From DAONLM01 sp035406685 (GTDB taxonomy: Bacteria > Spirochaetota > GWE2-31-10 > MWDO01), in contig DAONLM010000115.1 in assembly GCA_035406685.1 (NCBI GenBank), forward strand, positions 1-9,201: DNA of 9,201 nucleotides, written 5' to 3'. The notes beneath the pieces were generated by a model. It made no database searches, was not told the origin of the DNA, and saw only the letters and a list, made by a program, of their open reading frames with translations. This document shows, piece by piece, positions 1 through 5,283 of the stretch (position 1 is its first letter; the number at the start of each line of letters is the position of its first letter). The position numbers and the translations under genes are program-made.

Positions 1-32
1 AATCTTTATCTTATACCCAACAAAATATAATA

Positions 33-106
33 TGTCAAGATCTATGCAGAAGAATGTGTCAAGAAAATTAAAATGTCACCTATTTCATATAAATAGAAAT
101 GTCACC
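33..106 (-). mobile_element. Terminal repeats of a degraded insertion sequence
   Basis: Four TGTCA-type repeats lie here: TGTCAAGA at 33-40 and 57-64, and TGTCACC at 74-80 and 100-106. Between the last two is a small hairpin (CTATTT 80-85 with AAATAG 91-96). Repeated short TGTCA boxes just outside a transposase 3' end are typical of element ends bound by DDE integrase-type transposases. The outer boundary is probably at 33, where the sequence begins with TG, but no target duplication or second end is visible. The family (IS481-like, IS21-like or unclassified) cannot be settled from this fragment. Confidence 0.6.
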
Positions 107-108
107 TT

Positions 109-213
109 TTAGTTTGAAAATGGGATTTTATGGCCATTCTCATCTACCTCATAGAATTTTAATTCTACTTTGTCCTTATAAAGACACTTTTTTAAGGTCG
201 CTTCATAATAAAT
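109..213 (-). pseudogene. C-terminal remnant of a DDE/integrase-type transposase
   Basis: On the minus strand 34 codons are open from just after an in-frame TAA (214-216) to a TAA at 109-111. The translation contains KVELKFYEVDENGHKIPF near its end. That composition, together with the TGTCA repeats immediately downstream, resembles the C-termini of integrase-core transposases, as judged from memory of such families. No catalytic domain remains: upstream of 214 the reading frame is closed and the DNA becomes a different AT-rich stretch leading to the paralogue array. The fragment has no start codon or ribosome binding site of its own and is best read as a dead relic. Confidence 0.6.
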
Positions 214-233
214 TTACTTTTTAAATTTTTTTT

Positions 234-362
234 GTTATATCACAACTTCCACCTATAATTTTTGTACACTAAAATAAATTTATTTCTTACATAACTATTT
301 TATTTATAATTAAGTTACATTATTTTTTATTAATTTTTATGGAGGAAGTTGTGATATATAAC
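234..362. repeat. Imperfect inverted repeat, about 129 bp overall
   Basis: The left arm (234-253) begins GTTATATCACAACTTCC. The right arm (341-362), read on the minus strand, begins GTTATATATCACAACTTCC. The arms differ by a 2-nt insertion and one mismatch and enclose about 87 bases of A/T. It sits between the transposase relic and the last gene of the array. It could be a small non-autonomous element with terminal repeats, or a long-range hairpin ending the array transcript. No convincing target duplication or T-tract decides between them. The GGAGGA in the right arm (plus strand) looks like a ribosome binding site but has no gene behind it. Confidence 0.6.
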
Positions 363-378
363 TTTAATTCAAGTTTTT

Positions 379-1272
379 TCATTTTTTAACAATACTACCA
401 AGCCCAAAAGATGCAGAAACTACTATCTTACCCACATAAAAAAACTGGAAGAAACTAAAATTTAAATTACCTTCATACCCTATCATAAAACTCGAGATAA
501 AAACAAAATTATTTTTTGTGACCACTTTTGATGTTAATTCAAACCCTGGTTCTAATACAATCGAAAATAGTGGAATTAAATTAAAAGGATATGTTCCTAT
601 TTTAAATGCAAAATTTATAAATGGATTTAAAGATAAGAAAGATAATTCTCTTCTAATGCCAAGTAAAATTGAATTTTTTACTGATATTGCTCCTGCACAA
701 TCCCCTGTATAATCAATTCCAATATTCAATTTATAAGAAACCGGGTATATATCACTCTTTTTTGTATTTATTTTAAAGCCAACATCTATTAATATTCCTG
801 GGCCATAGATATTAACCATGAACCATGGGAAAGAATACAGCAGACCATGTGGATCTGGAGAAGAGATAAAAGTATTAAAATTTATTTCCATTTTAGAATT
901 GATATGGTATCTTGCAATATATCCGAGAGATAATAATGGCAAAACCATCATAGTAGGATCGCCGGAAATAGCATACGAATAATCTTTATCCTCATAGCCG
1001 GTTTTACCATAAAAGAATGGAGTTGAAATAATATGTGTACCACTTTTCGAAGGTTTAGGTGGAGTCGGATCATCCATCATACGAATATTAAATAAATCAA
1101 ACGGTATATAAAAATTAGTAAACAACAAAGTATCCATTCCCATAAAAAAAAGATGCTGAGAACTATTTTCTTCGAGTATAAAAGCATCGTCGAGTTGTCC
1201 ATGAATTACCATTGTATTCATATTAAATATTACTATTAAAATAAATAAAATTGACAAAAAAATTCTTTTCAT
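379..1272 (-). CDS. Putative outer-membrane beta-barrel protein, fourth array copy
   Basis: This 297-residue protein is not from a family I recognise. Residues 1-25 form a signal peptide: MKR, a hydrophobic run, then probable cleavage after VIHG. The mature protein starts QLDDAFILEENSSQHLFF, shared by all four paralogues. The rest shows alternating hydrophobic/polar strands with many glycines and aromatics, ending in a conserved block (EPGFELTSKVVTKNNF, ISSFMIGYE, GKIVVSASFGLGSIV), as expected for a transmembrane beta-barrel. The location is inferred, not proven. Unlike its sisters it lacks the HIHSNT segment and has a proline-rich stretch, PTPPKP, at residues 69-74. It is the last gene transcribed and stops with TGA where the other three use TAA. 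AAAAGGGG about 8 nt upstream serves as ribosome binding site. Confidence 0.82.
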   Translation of the reverse strand: MKRIFLSILFILIVIFNMNTMVIHGQLDDAFILEENSSQHLFFMGMDTLLFTNFYIPFDLFNIRMMDDPTPPKPSKSGTHIISTPFFYGKTGYEDKDYSYAISGDPTMMVLPLLSLGYIARYHINSKMEINFNTFISSPDPHGLLYSFPWFMVNIYGPGILIDVGFKINTKKSDIYPVSYKLNIGIDYTGDCAGAISVKNSILLGIRRELSFLSLNPFINFAFKIGTYPFNLIPLFSIVLEPGFELTSKVVTKNNFVFISSFMIGYEGNLNFSFFQFFYVGKIVVSASFGLGSIVKK

Positions 1273-1307
1273 AATATATACCCCTTTTAAAATTATTTAA
1301 AAATCAA
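1273..1307 (-). promoter_or_regulatory. Conserved intergenic spacer with ribosome binding site
   Basis: This 35-bp spacer has near-identical relatives at 2226-2259 (34 bp) and 3154-3186 (33 bp). On the minus strand each carries AAAAGGGG about 6-8 nt before the ATG. They differ mainly by a TA insertion near the start codon and by one or two bases next to the upstream stop. No terminator or -10/-35 pair is visible in any of them, which supports co-transcription. The leader of the first gene (4084-4096) is unrelated, with a stronger AGGGAGGA. Confidence 0.75.
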
Positions 1308-2225
1308 TTAGTTTTTAATAACAATGCTGCCAAGTCCAAAAGATGCAGAGACTACTATCTTGCCAGAATATAAAAAGCCATCCCCATAAGATGTCTTATT
1401 AAAAATTAAAAGATCTCCTTCATAACCTATCATAAAACTGGATATAAAGGAAAAATTTCTATTATAAACAAACTTTGACGTTAATTCAAATCCTGGCTCA
1501 AATACAATAGATAAAGGCGTAGGAGGAAAATATACTGAACCAACATCAGATCTTAATCCCAAATTTATAAAAGGATTTAGAGATAAAATAGAATGCTCTC
1601 TTTGAATACCAATTAAAATTGAATTTTTTAGAGATGCACCAATAAACATATCCCCGGTATAATCTATTCCAAAATTGACCTTATAAGATAAGGAAGATTT
1701 TTCACTCTTATTTATCTTTCTTTTAAATCCTATTCCAATAGAAATTCCAGGACCATATATATTTGGCTTATAATTTATGATGGTAATTTTTTCACCAGTA
1801 ATTGGAAATAAAAAAATAAAAGACTCAGATCTTGGAGAAGAAACAAAAGTATTAAAATTTATTTCCATTTTAGAATTGATATGCCATCTTGCTATATATC
1901 CCAAAGATAATAATGGCAAAAGTATAATAGGATTGGCAGCAAAAAGAAAGCCATAATCATTTCTTTTATCAACATAGAGACCATGATAAAACGGCATAAG
2001 TATAGCATCCATTTTAAAATACTCATATTTTCCATCTTCTATAAAAAAACCTGTATTAGAATGTATGTGATTAAATGCTATAGTATCCAGTCCTATAAAG
2101 AAAAGATGTTGAGAACTGTTTTCTTCGAGTATAAACCCATCATCCAGTTGTCCATGAATTACCATTGAATTAATATTAAATATTACTATTAAAATAAATA
2201 AAATTGACAAAAACACTCTTTTCAT
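1308..2225 (-). CDS. Putative outer-membrane beta-barrel protein, third array copy
   Basis: At 305 residues this is the longest paralogue. The signal peptide (about 1-25) is followed by QLDDGFILEENSSQHLFF and the HIHSNTGFFIEDGK segment. The central portion (PNIYGPGISIGIGFKRKI, then LSYKVNFGIDYTGD) and the conserved C-terminal strands match its sisters. Near residue 245 it has KFVYNRNFSFISSF where the other three have a TKNNFVFISSF version. Its 5' end is of the same type as the gene at 3187-4083, and 101 bp are identical between the two. The amphipathic beta pattern and signal peptide suggest an outer-membrane or surface protein. No enzymatic motif is visible and the function is unknown. Confidence 0.82.
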   Translation of the reverse strand: MKRVFLSILFILIVIFNINSMVIHGQLDDGFILEENSSQHLFFIGLDTIAFNHIHSNTGFFIEDGKYEYFKMDAILMPFYHGLYVDKRNDYGFLFAANPIILLPLLSLGYIARWHINSKMEINFNTFVSSPRSESFIFLFPITGEKITIINYKPNIYGPGISIGIGFKRKINKSEKSSLSYKVNFGIDYTGDMFIGASLKNSILIGIQREHSILSLNPFINLGLRSDVGSVYFPPTPLSIVFEPGFELTSKFVYNRNFSFISSFMIGYEGDLLIFNKTSYGDGFLYSGKIVVSASFGLGSIVIKN

Positions 2226-2259
2226 AATATACCCCTTTTAAAATTATTTAAAAATCAGT

Positions 2260-3153
2260 TTATTTTTTAACAGCAATACTGCCAAGCCCAAAAGAGGCAG
2301 AAACTACTATTTTCCCCAACATATTTGGTATTAGAGGAGAAGGAGATAAATTGGCTTCATACCCTATCATAAAACTTGAGATAAAGACAAAATTATTTTT
2401 AGTGACTACTTTTGATGTTAATTCAAACCCAGGTTCTAATACAATCGAAAAAAAAGCTCCAGAAAGTAACATTATTTCTGACATTCCAGAAAATAACATT
2501 CCAAAGGTTCCTATTCTAATCACAATATTTAGAAATGGATTGAAAGATAAGGAAGAGGATTCTCTTTTAATGCCAATTAAAATTGAATTTTTTAATGATA
2601 TTCCAGCTGTAAGATCACCTGTATAATCAATGCCAATATTTAATTTATAAGATAGAGGATATATATCACTCTTTTTTATATTTATTTTTAAGCCAACACC
2701 TATTGATGCACCTGGTCCATATATATTTTGCAAAAGTTTGAGAAAAGATATCCCACTTATATTTGGAGAAGATATAAAGGCATTAAAATTTATTTTTATT
2801 TTAGAAGCAATATACCATTTTGTTATATATTTAACAGATAGTACCGGCAAAATCATAATAGGATGGCCTTTAAAATAGAAATAATCTTTATTATCATATG
2901 AATAATTTCCATAATAAAATGGTATGAGTATAGCATTCATTTTAAAATACTCATCTTTTCCATCTCCTATAAAAAAACCCGTATTAGAATGTATATGAGT
3001 AAATAACATTGAATCCATTCCCATAAAGAAAAGATGTTGAGACCTATTTTCTTCAAGTATAAAGGCATCGTCGAGTTGTCCATGAATTACCATTGTATTC
3101 ATATTAAATATTACTATTAGAATAAATAAAATTGACAAAAACACTCTTTTCAT
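2260..3153 (-). CDS. Putative outer-membrane beta-barrel protein, second array copy (mosaic)
   Basis: This 297-residue paralogue has a signal peptide (about 1-25) and mature start QLDDAFILEENRSQHLFF, like the gene at 379-1272. The next segment, HIHSNTGFFIGDGKDEYF, instead matches the gene at 1308-2225 (plus-strand 2921-3004 against 1993-2076). The later part, KKSDIYPLSYKLNIGIDY and SKVVTKNNFVFISSF, again follows the 379-1272 copy. Its YITKWYIASKIKINFNAF strand differs from all three sisters, which have a YIAR.HINSK version. It also carries an extra segment containing MSEIMLLSGAFF just before the conserved EPGFELTSK block. The mosaic layout implies exchange between copies. The beta-barrel call rests on strand pattern only. 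Confidence 0.82.
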   Translation of the reverse strand: MKRVFLSILFILIVIFNMNTMVIHGQLDDAFILEENRSQHLFFMGMDSMLFTHIHSNTGFFIGDGKDEYFKMNAILIPFYYGNYSYDNKDYFYFKGHPIMILPVLSVKYITKWYIASKIKINFNAFISSPNISGISFLKLLQNIYGPGASIGVGLKINIKKSDIYPLSYKLNIGIDYTGDLTAGISLKNSILIGIKRESSSLSFNPFLNIVIRIGTFGMLFSGMSEIMLLSGAFFSIVLEPGFELTSKVVTKNNFVFISSFMIGYEANLSPSPLIPNMLGKIVVSASFGLGSIAVKK

Positions 3154-3186
3154 AATATACCCCTTTTAAAATTATTTAAAAATCAA

Positions 3187-4083
3187 TTAGTTTTTAATAA
3201 CAATACCACCAAGTCCAAAAGATGCGGAAATTACTATTTTACCAGAATATAGAAAGTATTCTTTTTTATTAATTGCATTTTCTCTATCAATTAAAAAATC
3301 ACTCTCATAACCTATCATAAAACTTGATATAAAGACAAAATTATTTTTAGTGGCCAATTTTAATGTTAATTCAAATCCGGGTTCAAGTGCAATAATTAGA
3401 AAATCATTTGGTGCTAAACATTTTAATTCAAAATTTATAAAAGGATTCAATGATAAAATAGAATTTTTTCTTTTAATGCCGATTAAGATCGAATTTTTTA
3501 AATCTAAACCAAAAAACATATCTCCAGTATACTCAATTCCAAAATTAATTTTATAAGATAACGATGATTTTTCATTCTTACTTATTTTTCTTTTAAATCC
3601 TATACCAATAAATCCACCTACGCCATATATAGCAGGTAGGTAATAAGAAAAGTTAATAGGTGCCAAAAATATAATAAAACTATCGGGTTTAGGGGAGGAT
3701 ATAAAAGTATTAAAATTTATTTCTGTTTTAGAATTGATATGAAATCTTGCTATATATCCGAGAGATAAGAATGGCAAAATCATAAGAGGACTGCCAGCCA
3801 AAAGAAAGGAATAATCATTTCTTTTGTCAAAAAAAAAGCCAAAGTAAAATGGCATAAATATAGCATTTATATTGTTGTTAATTTTTTCTTCTTCTACAGA
3901 GAAATCAGTAACTGTATTAGAATGTATGTGATTAAATGCCATAGTATCCAGTCCTATAAAGAAAAGATGTTGAGAACTGTTTTCTTCGAGTATAAACCCA
4001 TCATCCAGTTGTCCATGAATTACCATTGAATTAATATTAAACGTGAGTAGTAAAAATAAAATAAAAAAAATTACTCTTTTCAT
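3187..4083 (-). CDS. Putative outer-membrane beta-barrel protein, first array copy
   Basis: This is the promoter-proximal gene of the array, 298 residues. The signal peptide is slightly different (MKRVIFFILFLLLTFNINS), with likely cleavage after VIHG around residue 24. The mature protein begins QLDDGFILEENSSQHLFF. A variable segment (TDFSVEEEKINNNINAIF) follows HIHSNTV where two sisters have GFFI-type sequence. The C-terminal block is EPGFELTLKLATKNNFVF, ISSFMIGYES, then GKIVISASFGLGGIVIKN. The start ATG is supported by AGGGAGGA (4089-4096) five bases upstream, the best ribosome binding site in the array. The alternating strand pattern suggests a barrel in the outer membrane. The family is unknown to me. 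Confidence 0.83.
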   Translation of the reverse strand: MKRVIFFILFLLLTFNINSMVIHGQLDDGFILEENSSQHLFFIGLDTMAFNHIHSNTVTDFSVEEEKINNNINAIFMPFYFGFFFDKRNDYSFLLAGSPLMILPFLSLGYIARFHINSKTEINFNTFISSPKPDSFIIFLAPINFSYYLPAIYGVGGFIGIGFKRKISKNEKSSLSYKINFGIEYTGDMFFGLDLKNSILIGIKRKNSILSLNPFINFELKCLAPNDFLIIALEPGFELTLKLATKNNFVFISSFMIGYESDFLIDRENAINKKEYFLYSGKIVISASFGLGGIVIKN

Positions 4084-4088
4084 AAAAA

Positions 4089-4133
4089 TCCTCCCTGTTT
4101 TCTTATAATTATAACTTATTTTTTTTTTTGCAA
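4089..4133 (-). promoter_or_regulatory. Candidate promoter and ribosome binding site of the paralogue array
   Basis: On the minus strand a perfect TATAAT (4108-4113) lies 12 bases before AGGGAGGA (4089-4096). A TTGCAA at 4128-4133 is the nearest -35-like hexamer, but its 14-bp spacing to TATAAT is short. The alternative -10, TATAAG (4102-4107), gives 20 bp. An A-tract lies in the spacer. The -10 and ribosome site are good, the -35 weak, so the promoter may be activated or use a non-standard spacing. Confidence 0.45.
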
Positions 4134-4196
4134 GTATAATTTTTAAAAAAAGTAAATATTTTTTTACAGAGGATATTTTATTTTTAGGTAGCTCAA

Positions 4197-4212
4197 AGGA
4201 TATAGTTATCCT
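4197..4212. other. Small inverted repeat between the regulator gene and the array
   Basis: AGGATA (4197-4202) pairs with TATCCT (4207-4212) around a 4-base loop, with CTAAGG adjoining. No T-tract follows on either strand, so it is a poor intrinsic terminator. It could be an operator half-site pair for the array promoter about 90 bp away. The remainder of 4134-4285 is A/T-rich and I see no gene in it. Confidence 0.3.
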
Positions 4213-4285
4213 AAGGTTAATTTTATTTGAGAAAGTATTTTGATAATTTTATTTCTTTAGTTTTTAAAATTTTTAGTAAATTTAT

Positions 4286-4819
4286 CTAATAATAGGTCTC
4301 AAAACCTATTACCTGGTAGCAACTATTATATATAGCCTTATAAAAAGGCGTTATATTGCCTTCGAAGTGCGACAATTCTTTTTTCTTCCTCCACCTCTTT
4401 ATTTTTGTAAGTTTCAATAATAGCCACAATGTCACAAGGCTACACTTTTTCTCAACCCCCATAACCCCCATCTTTTCATATTCTTCAATAAAAATTTTAA
4501 TAATCTCCCTTAATAACTTTGCCATGCTAAAAAAATTAAGATCTGCATGAACCTTTTTTAGTAAACGATAGTCTTCTTTCGAGATATAGGCATGAATATC
4601 ACTATTAGCATTTATTCTTTCATATTTATTTTCATCTTCATTACCGAAACAGTAGCGTTTTTTAATTCTATTTACATAAAGTTGTAGAATGTATACAATA
4701 AGCCCTGAAAGTGATAAATTCAATTCTCTTAAAATACTCTCAAGTTTTTCTCTCATAGCAGAGTTAACTTTAAAATGTAATTCATGTTCTGCCTTATAAT
4801 TTGCTAAAATTTTATTCAT
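4286..4819 (-). CDS. Putative DNA-binding protein with two ribbon-helix-helix motifs
   Basis: The 177-residue product shows the same pattern twice. A short strand (ELHFKV at 13-18; DIHAYI at 74-79) is followed by a charged helix (about 21-34; 81-95), a turn with serine (LSLSG 35-39; FFSMA 96-100) and a second helix (40-54; 101-116). This is the layout of ribbon-helix-helix repressors (MetJ/Arc/CopG type), which normally dimerise; two copies in one chain could form an internal dimer. The identification is by pattern, not strong sequence identity. The start ATG has AGGAGGA (4827-4833) six bases upstream. From residue 119 the chain turns into a tail rich in W, L and K (TLWLLLKLTKIKRWRKKK) that looks unlike a folded domain, and another frame reads better there. 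It may regulate itself through repeats upstream. A role in controlling the array downstream is speculation. Confidence 0.65.
   Translation of the reverse strand: MNKILANYKAEHELHFKVNSAMREKLESILRELNLSLSGLIVYILQLYVNRIKKRYCFGNEDENKYERINANSDIHAYISKEDYRLLKKVHADLNFFSMAKLLREIIKIFIEEYEKMGVMGVEKKCSLVTLWLLLKLTKIKRWRKKKELSHFEGNITPFYKAIYNSCYQVIGFETYY
4291..4310. other. Hairpin at the 3' end of the regulator gene
   Basis: AATAGGT (4291-4297) and ACCTATT (4304-4310) form a perfect 7-bp stem with a 6-base loop, overlapping the last codons of the minus-strand gene. No clean T-run follows on the minus strand, so terminator function is only possible. Its presence inside coding sequence adds to doubt that the annotated tail is native. 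Confidence 0.35.
4338..4439 (-). pseudogene. Frame-displaced coding-like segment in the regulator's tail
   Basis: In a second minus-strand frame inside the 3' third of the regulator gene, 33 codons are open between a TAG (4440-4442) and a TAA (4338-4340). They read CDIVAIIETYKNKEVEEEKR followed by IVALRRQYNAFL. This mixed acidic/basic helix looks more like real protein than the overlapping frame. No good start codon or ribosome site belongs to it; the only in-frame candidate is a GTG three codons in. It may be the original C-terminal tail displaced by a frameshift, or a relic of another gene. Chance is not excluded. Confidence 0.35.
4454..4471. repeat. Perfect 9-bp tandem duplication (AACCCCCAT twice)
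   Basis: AACCCCCAT occurs at 4454-4462 and again at 4463-4471, encoding the MGVMGV of the minus-strand regulator exactly where the second ribbon-helix-helix motif ends. Each copy has a run of five C (G on the coding strand). One extra G in the upstream run would end the protein six codons later. The repeat marks the boundary where the odd tail begins. Confidence 0.7.
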
Positions 4820-4863
4820 AAAAAAATCCTCCTATTGATAAAAATTATTTTCTATATATTAAT

Positions 4864-4892
4864 CACAAATTTTTTAAGAAAATCCTTTACAA
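4864..4892 (-). repeat. 29-nt block shared in inverted orientation with 9173-9201
   Basis: Read on the minus strand this block begins TTGTAAAGGATTTTCTTAAA and ends TTTGTG. It recurs on the plus strand at the extreme right of the window with a single A-to-T difference (28/29 identical). It sits 45-73 bp upstream of the regulator's ATG, just upstream of the TATATA at 4853-4858 that may be its -10. This is a natural place for a promoter or operator. Confidence 0.65.
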
Positions 4893-4916
4893 AATTTAAG
4901 AAAAAATTTAAGAAAA
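4873..4916 (+). promoter_or_regulatory. Three TTTAAGAAAA repeats, operator-like
   Basis: Direct repeats of TTTAAGAAAA lie at 4873-4882, 4895-4904 and 4907-4916, upstream of the ribbon-helix-helix gene and between it and the divergent rpmF promoter. The first copy is inside the 29-nt block shared with the right edge of the window. Ribbon-helix-helix repressors commonly bind short tandem boxes near their own promoter, so autoregulation is a reasonable inference. The low-complexity A/T composition makes chance repeats possible. Confidence 0.4.
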
Positions 4917-4962
4917 AGATTAATTTTTTTATCTAATTTAAAAAATACCACATTTTAAAATA

Positions 4963-4991
4963 TTGACTTTTTATTAAGATTGTAGTATTAT
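4963..4991 (+). promoter_or_regulatory. Sigma-70-type promoter of the rpmF-plsX operon
   Basis: TTGACT (4963-4968) and TATTAT (4986-4991) are separated by exactly 17 bp, close to consensus. Transcription would begin near 4998, leaving a leader of about 100 nt before the rpmF ATG. This is the best promoter in the window. In the leader (4998-5097) I see no strong hairpin or riboswitch-like structure. Confidence 0.7.
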
Positions 4992-5097
4992 ACGTCTAAA
5001 CTTATTAAAATATTTTTTTTTGAAAATAATAAAAGCGGGTAATAAGTAATCCGTACTATTTCGATGAGATTTTAAAATATTCAAATAGGAGTTGAAA

Positions 5098-5283
5098 ATG
5101 GCTGTACCAAAAAAGCGTAAATCAAAATCAAGAAAAAGAATGCATAGAAGAATAAATATGAAATTAACACTCCCTACGATGGTAAGATGCCCGGAATGTG
5201 GCAATTTAACCCCACCTCATAGAGTATGCATCCATTGTGGTGTATATAAAGGAAATTCTATTATTCAGGTAGAAGAGGCTTGA
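5098..5283 (+). CDS. rpmF: Large ribosomal subunit protein bL32
   Basis: This 61-residue basic protein of the large ribosomal subunit has the hallmark start MAVPKKRKSKSRKRMHR, followed by a zinc ribbon formed by C31, C34, C44 and C47 (CPEC and CIHC pairs). All four cysteines are present, so this is the zinc-binding form. The ATG at 5098 is chosen over an in-frame TTG at 5092 because bL32 proteins begin MAVP and AGGAG (5087-5091) is six bases upstream. It is the first gene of the operon, and its TGA overlaps the plsX start. The usual upstream neighbour, a YceD/DUF177 gene, is absent; a divergent gene lies there instead. Confidence 0.97.
   Translation: MAVPKKRKSKSRKRMHRRINMKLTLPTMVRCPECGNLTPPHRVCIHCGVYKGNSIIQVEEA

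Larger units (their letters stand above)
379..4083 (-). repeat. Tandem array of four paralogous genes
   Basis: Four head-to-tail copies of one gene are spaced at 930, 928 and 953 bp from start to start. The first ~45 codons and last ~60 codons are strongly conserved, while the middle differs by substitution and small insertions or deletions. The inter-gene spacers are almost identical too, so the duplicated unit includes the spacer and its ribosome binding site. With no terminator in the spacers and one promoter-like region at 4108-4133, the array is probably one transcript. Copies 1308-2225 and 3187-4083 are most alike at their 5' ends, as are 379-1272 and 2260-3153, giving an alternating pattern. 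Confidence 0.9.

Noticed and set aside
234..362. CRISPR-like repeat
   Set aside because: There is only one inverted pair, with no direct repeats at regular spacing and no cas genes.
518..712. Plus-strand ORFs inside the array (also at 2351-2626 and 3350-3556)
   Set aside because: They recur at the same place in the paralogues because the minus-strand genes are homologous, and they have no start signals of their own.
4115..4240. Plus-strand open stretch reading KYFFTEDILFLGSSKDIVIL in part
   Set aside because: It has no start codon or ribosome binding site, covers the minus-strand promoter of the array, and is short enough to be chance in A/T-rich DNA.
4974..5204. 76-residue minus-strand ORF over rpmF
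   Set aside because: It is antisense to a clear bL32 gene and its promoter, with no family features.
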